DNA from: Aralia elata
Lineage: Eukaryota > Streptophyta > Magnoliopsida > Apiales > Araliaceae
Reading direction: 5' to 3'
NCBI GenBank assembly: GCA_034770075.1
Contig: CM068377.1
Coordinates: forward strand, 55,484,275 to 55,548,274
Length of the DNA: 64,000 nt
Shown: in pieces, positions 44,763 to 56,140 of the stretch
Layout of the letters: every line of letters begins with the position of its first letter
How positions within the stretch are numbered: the first letter of the stretch is position 1
The notes under the pieces: model-generated
Databases searched by the model: none
The model's input: the letters and a program-made list of their open reading frames with translations, nothing else
Told to the model about the DNA's origin: nothing
Program-made: the position numbers and the translations under genes

Positions 44763-46673
44763 ATGGCTGATATTCCATCTACCAATTCCGGTGCCATATC
44801 TAGGGAGGAATTTGATGACTTTAAGAAGCAGATGTTAGAAATGGCCATAATGCTAAGAGAGCAGTTGATACCCAGGCAGGAACCACCTAAGGAGGATCAA
44901 CTTAAGGGCAAGCCAGTCGTCCCAAAGGCCATTCCCGTACCAAACAAAACAGTGATTACTATCCCGGAAGAGGGAGATACAGATGACCTGCGAAAGAAAA
45001 TGAGACAAATGGTGGAAACCATCCAATCTATGAAGGGCATAGGGTCCCTCGGCAGGGTTAACTATTCAGATTTATGTGTCTTCCCCGGAGCCAGATACCC
45101 GGAGAAATTTAAAATCCCCGAGTTTGAAAAATACAATGGGAAGGGGGACCCCTACACACACTTGAAAATATACATTGGAGAACTCGGGTCTTATGCCGAG
45201 GACGAAGGGCTGAGAATGCAGCTGTTCCAGAAAAGCTTAACGGGGGAGGCAAGAATCTGGTATGCCCGCCTTGACAACGCCCGAATCCACAACTGGGAAG
45301 AACTGGCCCATACCTTCTTAACCCAATACAGCTTTCAGGCCCAGATGGCCCCTGACAGGTACCAAATGACAAAAGTCAAGAAGCAGCCTAGGGAATCCTT
45401 CAGGGAATATGCGCAACGATGGAGGGGCATGGCCGCACAGGTGAACCCCCCGATGAGCCAATCAGAGATGGTGATGACTTTTGTAGACATTCAGGAGGCA
45501 CCGTATTATGAACGAGTTATTTCGGGGATCGGAAGACCCTTTGCTGAAATGATTAAACATGGAGAGATGGTAGATATGGGGTTAAAATCGGGTAAAATCC
45601 GGGATTTTACTGCTTTAGAAACTGCTGCCGAGCAAATACAGAATGGAAACTATGGCGGCACTTCCCGGAGGGTCCAAAAGAAGAAGGAAGAGGATGTCTC
45701 CCTCATCCTGCAGGGGTCATCCAGAAAAACAGAAAGCCATCTTCCGGTACAGGTGCAGAGGGTAGGGCCATCCCGACAGCCAAACTTCACAGATCAAAGG
45801 GCAGAGGGGCGAAGAAGATATGAGGCCTCGCAAAATCGAGTATTTACCCCGCTCGGGGAGCCGCTTGAACGGGTATTAGCGGTATTGGTAGCCCAAAAGA
45901 AGATAGTGGGTTTGGCACCCCCGAGTGACCCAAAGGGTAGAAGGTTTAACCCGAGCAGGCGATGTGCATACCACTCCAGTTCCCCTGGCCATGATACACA
46001 GGACTGTTGGACGCTGAAGCATCAAATCCAAAACCTGATTGACAGTGGGGAAATTGTGGTGGAACAGCCAGACTCCCCGAATGTTAAGACAAATCCCCTG
46101 CCAAGACATGATGGAGGGGGGGTCAATGCGACAGAGACGAGTGAAGCTGGGGGGCCGCCAAGGTTGAACTATGTGCAGAAAGTTGAGGAAATGATCAACG
46201 TGATACATGATCGTGGGAGTGCACGGGGAACGCCCATCAGGTTGATAGGGGTAAGTACGAATAGCACGGAGGGACCTGTCAAGTTGACGGCTCCGAGGCC
46301 CATCATCCTTGCGGCAAGGCCGCAAATCCCTATCAGTAGTCTAAAGACTGTACCCTGGAATTATGGGGGAATGCCAGATGAAGCGGCCAGCTGTGCTTCG
46401 GTGACGACAAACGGGAACCCCTTGTATCTTCCCGGGCGAGTCCTTGAAAGCCAAAAGAGAAAAAATGAAGAGATTTCCGAGGAAAGGGCCATAGAATTCT
46501 TGAAAAGGATGGATCATCCGGAAACAAGGGGGATCCAGATTTTAAATGAGGAGTCAGCCCTAACATCAGTCATGGACTTGGTGTTGTCATCCAGTGAGCA
46601 TTGCAGAACCCTGACGAAGGTTCTGGAGGAGGCATACGTGCCCAAGGAAATTAGTGAGGAGGGTTTCGGCTAG
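44763..46673 (+). CDS. Tat-clade gag, 636 aa
   Basis: Nucleocapsid/capsid protein. N-terminal ~100 residues are polar with a possible coiled coil (DFKKQMLEMAIMLREQ). The capsid-like Retrotrans_gag domain starts near residue 110 with PEKFKIPEFEKYNGKGDP, then YARLDNARIHNWEEL and ESFREYAQRWRGMAAQV. Near residue 400 is an atypical zinc-knuckle CAYHSSSPGHDTQDCW, with C, H, H and C all present. The C terminus reads LTSVMDLVLSSSEHCRTLTK..., and ends at TAG 46671-46673. The following protease is in the same frame immediately after. The start ATG 44763 is the first long-frame ATG and gives MADIPSTNSGA. The frame has no defect. Confidence 0.88.
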   Translation: MADIPSTNSGAISREEFDDFKKQMLEMAIMLREQLIPRQEPPKEDQLKGKPVVPKAIPVPNKTVITIPEEGDTDDLRKKMRQMVETIQSMKGIGSLGRVNYSDLCVFPGARYPEKFKIPEFEKYNGKGDPYTHLKIYIGELGSYAEDEGLRMQLFQKSLTGEARIWYARLDNARIHNWEELAHTFLTQYSFQAQMAPDRYQMTKVKKQPRESFREYAQRWRGMAAQVNPPMSQSEMVMTFVDIQEAPYYERVISGIGRPFAEMIKHGEMVDMGLKSGKIRDFTALETAAEQIQNGNYGGTSRRVQKKKEEDVSLILQGSSRKTESHLPVQVQRVGPSRQPNFTDQRAEGRRRYEASQNRVFTPLGEPLERVLAVLVAQKKIVGLAPPSDPKGRRFNPSRRCAYHSSSPGHDTQDCWTLKHQIQNLIDSGEIVVEQPDSPNVKTNPLPRHDGGGVNATETSEAGGPPRLNYVQKVEEMINVIHDRGSARGTPIRLIGVSTNSTEGPVKLTAPRPIILAARPQIPISSLKTVPWNYGGMPDEAASCASVTTNGNPLYLPGRVLESQKRKNEEISEERAIEFLKRMDHPETRGIQILNEESALTSVMDLVLSSSEHCRTLTKVLEEAYVPKEISEEGFG

Positions 46674-47059
46674 CTGGTGGGCCACCTGTTGGAGAACGAT
46701 GTAATATCCTTTACGGATGAGGACATACCCAAGGAGGGAAGGGGACACCGGAAACCGCTACATATTGCGGTAATCTCTTCAGGTTATATAATGAATGAGT
46801 TGCTGATTGATGGAGGATCGGCATTGAATATCTGTCCCCTCAGTACCTTGCAGAAGATGAACATCAACCCCAAGCGCCTACGAGCCAGTCATGTGGTGGT
46901 ACGAGCTTTCGATGGTTCCCGGAGGGATACAATTGGAGAGATTGAATTACCGGTGGAGATAGGACCCTGTACTTTTGACATATCTTTCCAAGTCCTTGAC
47001 ATCGCGGCCAGTTATAACCTATTACTGGGGAGGCCGTGGATACATGTGGCTGGGGCAGT
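46674..47059 (+). pseudogene. Tat-clade protease, N-terminal part (interrupted)
   Basis: In frame with gag after a single TAG. It reads LVGHLLENDVISFTDEDIP, HIAVISSGYIMNELLIDGGS (retropepsin active site DGGS with a hydrophobic flap), ALNICPLSTLQKM, and ends at LLLGRPWIHVAGAV where a solo LTR interrupts it. The frame resumes at 51184 in the correct phase, since LTR plus duplication (4124 bp) changes the frame exactly as found. Enzyme residues look intact. Confidence 0.85.
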
Positions 47060-50000
47060 TGTAATGTCCAGAAATTTTTAAAACATGGTATCAAATTATT
47101 TTGATATATGAAATTCATTTTATATAATTTTTCGAATTTAATTGGATCCATGTGGGTACTATTATTTAATTATACCTAAAATAGGGTCTAATAAATCTTC
47201 TTTGCTTTAAAGGGACTCACTAATAGGTTGAATAAATTAATGAGTTAACCCTAACAATTGATTGACAAGAAATTGGGAAAATTAATAAATAATTTTATTC
47301 TACCATTATCGGATTTAAATAATTCGAACGAGAAATTTTGTTGAAATAAATAATTAATTAATTAAATTAGTTATTCAACTTAAATACTAGAATATAATAT
47401 TGTTAATTAAATTTGGGTCACCTTCATTTGGATTGGCCATTTGTTTTTATTTGGACCCAAATCCTTTTTCTATTTCCAAATTGGGTCGAGCCCATTGTAT
47501 TTTCCATTAGCCGGCTCAACCCTATTGGGTTGAGCCCAAAAACCCTTCCAACCGGTTAATTGATGTGAGTCACAACCGAGCAGGAGAATTGGGACAACGG
47601 TGGGATTTATTTGGGGAAAACACGAACCAGAGGAAAATCAGATACCCAAACCCTCAAGTCAGTTCAGTCGAAGAGAGAGGAGAGAGCGTGAGATGACCAG
47701 CCTCTCAATCAAACCAGACGAACGAGGGACGGGAGGAAGAAACGGGCTGTCAATCGCCAGCGACCGTGTGAGGCAACCAGCGGACGGTTCAAGGTTCAAG
47801 GCGGTTAATTGAAGCAACTGAGCGAGCGTCGCATGGACCAAGGGTCCCAGAAATCCGGCAAGGTGATCGACGGAGCACGCGACCCAAAGACCTGCCGGCG
47901 AATCGTGGGTGGCTTGGATAGGGCTTGACATCGACAACTGACCGCCTACTCTTTCCTACCGTCGGACATTAACCTATTTTTTTAGGATATTGCCCAAACA
48001 ATTGGGTAAAATGTCCTCTATAAATTGAAACCCTCCCGACCCTAAACTGAGCTGCTAGAGTTTTCAATTAAAGAGAGAAAAAAAAAATCGCAGAAGGGAG
48101 AGAACGGAGAAAATCAGCCGCTGGGAGGTATATGTCCGAGTTCGTCAATTATTTTGGAAAGAGGAGAAGGACGGCAAGCCGAACAGCCCTAAGGTATAAA
48201 AGAGCTCTGTTAAGTTGATCCAACTGCTGCGAAATTTTTGTTTTTTTTATTTTATTTGGTTTCGATTGTCATTTTGTTGGGAAAAGTCTGTGAGTGAAAG
48301 GCCATGGAAGGCCATACAGTGTAAGTATGAATTATGGTTGGGTAGCATCTTAAGTTTTACTAATTACTGAAGAACACTGATACGCCTACCAACTGTTCAA
48401 TGTAATGACTGTTAGAATTAGTTGGTATTGCTTGGCTTATGTATTTTGTGAGTTAAGCAGCCCATTCAGTTTGAATAAATTGTTTCTGGGTATTGCATCG
48501 ACTGAATTGTGAATTAAATTGTTCTTTGGGATTGCTTGGGTCGTGCTGTTCTTGGTAGTGTATTGAGTTATACTGTGTGTATTTTTGGGAAAAACTGGTA
48601 TGGCAGAACTTGAGGTTCGGCAGTCTATTGTTGGTATAGGACTAGGCCAATGCCGAGTTTTAGAATGCCCAATAAATGTTTGTTGTAATGCCTAAACCAA
48701 ATGTTGTTTTCTTTTTGGGTATCGATTTGTTCTGTCAGCCACATGAATGATAAAACCGAATGTTAGCTTTTCTCTTTCTCTTTTCTTTAATGTGAAAACG
48801 TTTGGGCTGGTTACAAACCTTGAAATCAGTATGGGATGTATAGTGTTGTTGGTTTGCAGATTGTGTATGAGTCCCAACTGTGGGAAAACTAACGTGCTAG
48901 TGTGGGTATTTGGCAATCGAACCCAACTGTTGGGTAGGGGCTTATTGGGGCAAATTGCTAACAGTAAGTCCATAATAATTATTTATTACTTGTTTATTAA
49001 ATACTAATGAATAAGATAATGGCTATCTAATTATTAGTTAGTTAATAATGAATAATCTAAATAAATATTTAATTATTAACAATAAAATAATTAAATATGA
49101 ATGAAATTAATAAAGTAATTATTTATTATTTAAATAATAAATAAAGATAATAAATATTTAATTATTATTTAATTAATATTAAATGATAATTAAGTATGAA
49201 CAAGGTTAACAAATAATTATTTATTATTTATCAATAAATAATAAATAAAGGTAATAAATATTATTTAATCTTAATTAATAATTAAGTATAAGTAAAATTC
49301 AATGAAATAAATTATTTATTATTTATCAAAAAATAATAAATAAAGATACTAAATATTTAATTGTTATTCAATTAATATTGGATAATAATTAAGTATGAAT
49401 AAGTTAACAAAATAATTATTTATTATTTAGCAATAAATAATGAATAAAGGTAATGAAATAATCATTTGTTATTATTTACTAATAATAAATGAAGATAATA
49501 AGTATTTAACAATTATTTATTGTTTAAACATTACTTAATAAATAAAGATAATAAATATCTAATTAGTATTTGATATGAAGGATAATAATTACTTAATCAT
49601 TAATGAAATAATGATTAAGATGAGTGAGATTAATAAGTTAATTATCTGTGGCCCTTAATAAATAAAGATAATAAACACTTAGCGATTATTAATATTTAAT
49701 AATAATTAAGTGTGTGTAAATTTATACCTTAATTAATGTTGAATAAAGAACAAGTATAATAATTACTAAATTACCCCTAAGGTAATGGTAATTAAGAGTA
49801 AATCAACTAAATAATTGATCAAGGGTTTTCCGTTATCTTTAAACCAAAATAAATTTATTTGATAAGGATTGTTAAACCATACCTAGATACAATTAAAGGT
49901 AATAAATTGAGTATTCAAATGATAGTGACCATGATTAATTATTATCTGTTTAAATAGCATAAGTGAGTGTATCAGTATACAATTACGCAATGCTAATGGA

Positions 50001-51178
50001 TAAACTAACTCTACCAATTGATAGGTTATCCAAGGTCAAGTAATTAAAGCTAAGATTTAATTGTAGCTGAGCAAACAGGCAAGTTCCTAACTCTAAACTT
50101 CTTACATTGTTGCAAGTTCTTCTTACTCAATTTTTACATTGAGTAAGTTCTTTAACTGCATTTCTTCAATATATCGAATGCAAGTTTCTTTTTACTCAAC
50201 TGTTACCTTGAGCAAGCTTTTAAACCTTATGCATTGTTTTAACTCGTGCAAAAAGGTATATATTGTTGCAAGTTATTCTTTAAGCTTGAATCTTATTTCC
50301 GAGCATGTCTTAAGTGGTCTAATTACTTTTAAAATTATTCCACATCTGTATATTTATTGACATTCACACTCGAGCATTTGAATTCGCATATTTAAATTCA
50401 GGAATTTATCAACCACTCACGGTTAAGTCTGAACCCTTGTTCGGTCAGACAATTATGTGAGAATTTATAAAAGCTATCCAAACCAATCAATGGTAAGGAT
50501 TCTTAGACTGTATGAACACCCTTTATTTATAGGGGAGTACCCCACGTACCGTATATAAGGTACAAACAGCAGAATTAAATGTTATGCATATACATAGGGT
50601 ACGCGAGGCTGATCCCCTCAAGTACGTTATTCTGTAGCCAGTAACCAGAGGGTCAACCAGCTATTGACTCCTTTGGAAGTTATCGTTCAAAGTCTATTTG
50701 ACTATCAATTGTTCTAAAAGCAATTATTATTCTTGCTTCTGATTTATTTTCTCTAATGTTGAAATTCCTTTAATATCCCTTCATCATGATATATCCTTAT
50801 TGTTGCACTTTAAACTTGCTGGGCAAACTCGTTGCTCATTCTTGCTATATCATGACTTCATTGCAGCTAAACCCGAGACGTCAGGGAAGAACAAAGGGAA
50901 AGAAAAGATGAAATGATAGACTTCTCGTAGCAGACTTTAGATTCATGCGTTAGTTAATTACTGTTATTGTAATTTAAACCCTGACAGCTATTTAGGGTAT
51001 GGATTGTGTAAATGTTTAAGGTTAATCGTATTCTGGGACTAGTAACACCTTGTAATGAACAACGTATGTTTATTTTATTCCGCACTTTAGATACCATATG
51101 TTGTTATAGGTGGATGTTTATGTTGGATCGTGATGACCGGATCCAGGTATTCGGAGACCCGAATTTAGGGGCGTCACA
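47060..51178 (+). mobile_element. Solo LTR of a chromovirus, 4119 bp, inside the protease
   Basis: TGTAATGTCC..GGGGCGTCACA, flanked by gcagt at 47055-47059 and 51179-51183. Homologous in structure to the LTR at 30720-33708 in reverse (same ends; shared stretch with the motifs gaggctgatcccct and a region on both sides), but longer. TATA-like ctctataaattg near 48016. The rest of the element is gone, which is the product of LTR-LTR recombination. No coding sequence; AT-rich repeats of taataaataaagataataaat type at about 49000-49700. Confidence 0.93.
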
Positions 51179-51183
51179 GCAGT

Positions 51184-51984
51184 TCCTTCCACGCTCCACC
51201 AACAAATCAAGCTGATCATCGATGGGAATCTGGTAACAATCTCGGCCGAATGTGATGACCCTTCTCCTCCCAGGAGTGGCCTACCAGTGATCAATGTGGA
51301 TGAGTCGGCGGCACCTGCCAGCTTTCAAGCACTAGAGATTAGCACTCCCCATTGTAGATGCCTGGGAGCTCCAGCTGTGAAACCTAGGGTCTCTCCGGAA
51401 CTTACCTTTGTGGCAAAGGAAATGATAAAAATGAACTTCCAGCCTGGACAGGGACTAGGGAGAAGCAGTCAGGGAATCATCGAGCCCATCCACCTACCAC
51501 AGCAGATAGGCAAAGCAGGGTTGGGATACCATGAGGGCGTAGCACGGAGACACCGTCGGGGTGCGGCTCCGATTCGGATGGCTGGCTTTCTGGTGACCAA
51601 GGTTAACAGTGAGCAGGGGATTAGCGAGCCCGTGATTGAGGTGGGGGATGAAGAATTAACCCCCGTGAGTGAGAGGTCGGCCAAAAGGGAAAGTTTCCTG
51701 CAGGAGGTCGCGAAGGAGTTTGAAACCAAGTGCTATATCCCCGGACAATCAACAAGCAGTAGGGAGGGGACGAATATTATCACACCACCGGGAGCCCAAC
51801 AAGTTGTGCCTGTCATCGATTGGGCAGGGCTGCTTATTCCTGGAGAGGATAGGATGGAGGACTCAGGCGACGTATCCGTGATCATCGGGGAAGTGTCCGA
51901 TGTGAAGCCCCCTTTTATCCAGCGCATTTCATCTGACCTGACTGTCGACAACTGGACCATGAAACCAGTAATATCCAAACAAGG
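51184..51984 (+). pseudogene. Tat-clade protease C terminus and G-patch segment
   Basis: Continues the interrupted frame. After about 140 residues it has a G-patch: FVAKEMIKMNFQPGQGLGRS, then SQGIIEPIHLPQQIG and KAGLGY, matching G-patch (GxGLGxxxQG) that some Tat/Ogre elements carry between protease and RT. Then a non-conserved acidic linker. The long frame ends at TAA 51986-51988; I propose a splice donor at 51985, so the last coding base is 51984. Confidence 0.75.
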
Positions 51985-52152
51985 GTAAAACCCAATGTCA
52001 GGGTGGTAGACCCCAGAGGATGGGGGAATGAAGAAGTTTTATTTTTGTTGTTGTTTTATTTCTGCATAATTATGTCGTTTCTTCGTGTTATTTGAAAATG
52101 CGATCGTCGTGGAAAATGATTTATATATGACAAGTATTTTATTTCATGTCAG
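51985..52152 (+). other. Predicted intron between protease and RT
   Basis: Donor G|GTAAAAC at 51985, acceptor CATGTCAG at 52145-52152. The 168-nt removal keeps the phase and joins to CTNLSNPCL, continuing the RT frame, and removes the stop at 51986. A spliced intron at this place is known for Ogre elements. Splice not tested. Confidence 0.6.
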
Positions 52153-53878
52153 GTGTACCAATTTGAGTAATCCTTGCCTAACAAACGGTCTTTCAAATTT
52201 GAATGATGATTATGATTTTGACATTGAGCTGGATTTCGATTTAATGGGCATTGAACAAGACGAGACAGATTACGACGACGCGCCTGACAAGATCAAAGGA
52301 TGGGTCGAGGATAAACCCAAACCCAACTTGGACCAAACCGTCACCATTAATATTGGAACCCCTGACAAGCCAAAAGAACTCAAGATAGGGACGGACCTTA
52401 CCCCCGACCAAAAAGCCGAAATGACTGAGTTGCTAAAACAATATGAGGATGTCTTTGCCTGGTCTCATGAGGATATGATCGGATTGTCCACCGACATCGT
52501 GGTACACCGATTGCCCATCAAGGAGGGTTTCAGGCCTGTCAAGCAAAAATTAAGAAAGTTAAAACCGGAATGGAGCTTAAAAGTAAAGGAAGAGATCATC
52601 AAACAGTTCAGGGCGGGAATCATTATGGTGTCCACTTACCCGGAATGGCTGTCCAATGTAGTCCCAGTGGCTAAGCCTGGAGGAAAGGTGAGGGTATGTG
52701 TAGATTACAGAGATCTAAACAAGGCCAGTCTCAAGGATAATTTCCCGGTGCCTTTCATACACATCCTGGTAGATAACACAGCCCAGTACGAAATGTACTC
52801 TTTTGTGGATTGCTTCGCGGGATATCATCAGATAATGGTGGCGGAAGAAGATCGGGAAAAGACCGCATTCATCACCCCCTGGGGCACTTTCTGCTATAGG
52901 CAATTGGCTTTTGGCCTCACAAACGCGGGGGCTACTTATCAGAGAGCCATGATGGCCTTATTCCACGATATGATGCATAAGGAGATAGAGGTCTATGTGG
53001 ATGACATTATTGTAAAATCGAGGGTAGAATCTGATCATGTAACCCATCTCAAAAAGCTATTCGATCGGCTCAGAAAGTATAATTTGAAACTCAATCCAGC
53101 CAAGTGTGCTTTCGGAGTGCAGTCGGGTAAGCTCTTGGGATTCCTGGTTAGTGATCGGAGCATTGAGTTGGATCCAGCAAAGATTAAGGCCATTGTGGAT
53201 ATGCCGGCGCCTCACACAGAAAAGGAGATAAGAGGATTCCTCGGGAGGATAAACTTCATCAGCCGTTTTATATCCCACTTGACGACTACATGTGAGCCCA
53301 TTTTCAAACTGTTAAGAAAAGGGGCTTCCCAAGAATGGAATGAGCAATGTCAAAAGGCTTTTCAGACCATTAAAAAGCAACTGACTGAGGCACCAGTGCT
53401 GGTACCCCCGAAGGATGGGATCCCTCTGTTTATGTATATATCCATCAATGCCATCGTGATGGGGTGTATGCTGGGACAGAAAAATGAGGCGGGTAAAGAG
53501 CAGGCCATCTATTACCTCAGCAAAAGATTTAGCCAATGTGAGCAGAATTACACTCCCATCGAGAAGACCTGTTGTGCTCTAGCCTGAGCTGCAGGGAGAT
53601 TACAACACTACCTCCATGGGCATACGACATACCTGATATCAAGAATGGATCCCCTGAAATATATTTTTGAAAGGCCCATGCTGAATTGTCGATTGTCAAG
53701 ATGGCAGTTAATCTTACAACAGTTCGACATGGTGTACGTGACTCAGAAGGCCATGAAAGGATAAGGAATTGCAGATCAGTTGGCAGAAACCCCGTCAGGA
53801 GGGATGGAGCCGTTAGAAACTCCTCTTCTGGGCGAAGACATATTTTGGGTATCACACGAGAAATGTGAGGACGAGGAA
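52153..53878 (+). pseudogene. Tat-clade reverse transcriptase and RNase H
   Basis: RT core: acidic N-terminal linker, VCVDYRDLNKASLKDNFPVP (finger/palm), FVDCFAGYHQIMV, TFCYRQLAFGLTNAGATYQR, EVYVDDIIVKS (YVDD at 52994-53005), SDRSIELDPAKIKAIV, IRGFLGRINFISRFI, then the first RNase H (MYISINAIVMGCML). Catalytic Asps of RT are present. In-frame stops: TGA 53585-53587 (a tryptophan position in relatives) and TAA 53762-53764 (glutamine-like). So it is not functional as is. Confidence 0.88.
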
Positions 53879-54376
53879 CAGTTCTGGAAGCTGTATTTTG
53901 ATGGTGCCATGAATGCCGAGGGGGCAGGAGCCGGGGCGGTCCTGGTCTCTATCACTGGAGAACAATACCCCGTGGCCACTAAACTGCATTTCAGCAATTC
54001 GAACAACACCGCTGAATACGAGGGATGTATCTTGGGACTCCGCTTGGCCCGCGACATGGGAGTGAAGAGGCTAGCGGTGTTTGGGGATTCAGAATTGGTA
54101 ATCAGACAGGCAATCGGGGTGTACAACACTAAGGAGCTTCGGTTACTTCCATACCATCGTTGTGTTACCCAGCTGATGCAAGAGTTCGAAGATATCGCTT
54201 TCCGCCATATTCCCCGGGGACAGAATGACTTTGCCGATGCATTGGCAACTCTGGCCTCCTTAATCCACGTAATCAAAAACAGGGATAGTCCACAGATTGA
54301 GATAGTAGTACGGAATGCTCCGGCGTATGAGGAACATGTGGCAGTGTTATCAGACGAGGTGGTGTTGACAAGGTAG
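53879..54376 (+). pseudogene. Tat-clade second (archaeal-type) RNase H
   Basis: Reads LYFDGAMNAEGAGAGAVLV, NTAEYEGCILGLRLAR, VFGDSELVIRQAIG, and RGQNDFADALATLAS. The D (FDG), E (EYEG), D (GDSE) and D (ADALA) active residues are all present. The fold type is characteristic of the Tat clade, which has a second RNase H besides the one fused to RT. The region ends with a TAG stop at 54374-54376 before the integrase, same frame. Confidence 0.82.
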
Positions 54377-55627
54377 CCCTGGTATCACGACATAAGGGAA
54401 TATCTGAGAGATAGATCCATTCCCGACCAGGCGAGTCGAACTGAGAGGATGAGAATCCAAAAGATGGAGATGAAATTTTATCTAAGCGGGGATTCACTCT
54501 ACAAAAGGGATGTTGGTTTGGGACTGTTGCAATGCGTAGATGAAACACAGGCCCGAAGGATTATGAATGAAATACATGGTGGAGTGTGTGGGCCACATAT
54601 GAGTGGACCGATGCTGGCCAAAAAGATCTTGAGAACGGGGCATTATTGGTTAACACTGAAGGCCGATTGCGATGATCATGTCAAACGGTGTTATCAATGC
54701 CAGGCGCACGGCAATGTGATCCATACGCCTCCCAATGAGCTGCACTGTATGACCTCCCCGTGGCCGTTTTCAATGTGGGGAATGGATGTGATAGGACCAA
54801 TAGAGCCCAAAGCGAGCAACGGACACCGATTCATTTTCGTCATGATCGATTATTTCACCAAGTGGGTAGAGGCAGCTTCTTTCCCCAAAGTAACTCAGGA
54901 GGTCATCGTCGGTTTCATCAGGAATAATGTCATTTGTCGATACGGGCAACCTGAGGTCTTGGTCTTCGACAATGCCAAGAATTTGAACAATGCCCTCATG
55001 AAAGGATTATGCGACCAGTTCAAGATCAAGCACCTCAATTCCGTCATTTACCGTCCTAAGATGAATGGGGCAGTGGAAGCTGCAAATAAGAACATCAAGA
55101 AGATCATGGCGAAAATGTCTGCTAATCATCGGGGATGGCCGGATCTGCTACCCCTCACTCTGCTGGCATACCGAACATCAACGCGTACTTCTACAGGGGC
55201 GACCCCTTACGCTTTGGTGTATGGAATAGAGGCCGTTCTGCCAGTTGAGGTTGAAATGGCGTCCCTCAGAATAGTGATCGATGCTCAGATAAGTGAGGAG
55301 GATTGGATGCAAAGTCGATACGACCAATTGGCCCTAATTGATGAGAGAAGGGTGGCTGCTGTCTGGCACGGTCAGTTATATCAACAAAGGATCTCTCGAT
55401 CATATGACAAGAGGATAAGACCTCGGAAGTTCAAAGAAAATGATTTGGTGCTGAAAAGAGTCATGCCTTGTCAAGACAAAGCCAAGGGTAAGTTCGCCCC
55501 GAACTGGGAAGGTCCATTTGTGATTAAGAAAGTGCTATCCGGAGGAGCCCTCGTATTGCAAGAAATGGATGGTGAGGTATTTCCACAACCCCTCAATTCC
55601 GACTCGGTGAAGCGGTTCTATGCTTGA
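54377..55627 (+). CDS. Tat-clade integrase
   Basis: Same frame as RT, after one TAG. Zinc-binding HHCC: H...H then KRCYQCQAH (about 54560-54715). Catalytic core: MDVIGPI (first D), VFDNAKNLNNAL (second D) and NGAVEAANKNIKKI (E), the DD35E set complete. C-terminal part has YDKRIRPRKFKENDLVLKRV, NWEGPFVIKKVLSGGALVL, ending at VKRFYA. No chromodomain follows, as expected for the Tat clade. A copy of this protein with the three upstream stops repaired would be complete; as it stands it cannot be made from a full pol product. Confidence 0.88.
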   Translation, partial: PWYHDIREYLRDRSIPDQASRTERMRIQKMEMKFYLSGDSLYKRDVGLGLLQCVDETQARRIMNEIHGGVCGPHMSGPMLAKKILRTGHYWLTLKADCDDHVKRCYQCQAHGNVIHTPPNELHCMTSPWPFSMWGMDVIGPIEPKASNGHRFIFVMIDYFTKWVEAASFPKVTQEVIVGFIRNNVICRYGQPEVLVFDNAKNLNNALMKGLCDQFKIKHLNSVIYRPKMNGAVEAANKNIKKIMAKMSANHRGWPDLLPLTLLAYRTSTRTSTGATPYALVYGIEAVLPVEVEMASLRIVIDAQISEEDWMQSRYDQLALIDERRVAAVWHGQLYQQRISRSYDKRIRPRKFKENDLVLKRVMPCQDKAKGKFAPNWEGPFVIKKVLSGGALVLQEMDGEVFPQPLNSDSVKRFYA

Positions 55628-56140
55628 ATCATCAGTTCCTTCTTCCTTTGAGAGCGAACTACGTAGGACCTGATCTCCCAACCTGTGGGGGTACGTAGGC
55701 AGCCATCATGGCGCGGTCCGATCCCTTAAAAAAAATAATAATCCTTTCCCTAACCAAAACCAATTTTCGATAGCCAGATAAAACCTTCCTACACCCTCAA
55801 AACCTTCCCGAAACCAGCTGCCTAACCAGCTTCATCCCAAAGGACATAACCCTGATCCAACTAAACAGTTATCCAAAATCTGAGATTCAATCCGATGAAA
55901 TCAAAAGGTGTGCGGCAATATCTGTCAAATCTCCATCAAGTCTTGATAAGAGAAAGAAGGCGAAATGTCAAAATCGTGGTCAACTGGATAAAATGAGGAT
56001 CCAATGGAAGGCAATGATACGACAAAAGGGGAAAATGACTAAATTTAAATGCATGTCTATATATATAAGTCATTTCATTACAAGATTTCTCTTTCGATAA
56101 CTGATGAAACTAACATAGTCTATGCAGGGAATAAAATAAT
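55628..56140. other. Spacer between integrase and antisense genes
   Basis: No ORF longer than ~60 codons that I trust. Contains cc-rich and AT-rich stretches (55740 to 55960) and a tatatata word near 56060. No polypurine tract seen here, which fits the retrotransposon continuing to 61631. Confidence 0.6.

Noticed and set aside
48692..49007. Overlapping plus and minus ORFs of ~90 codons in the solo LTR
   Set aside because: No conserved motif; not seen in the related LTR at 30720-33708.
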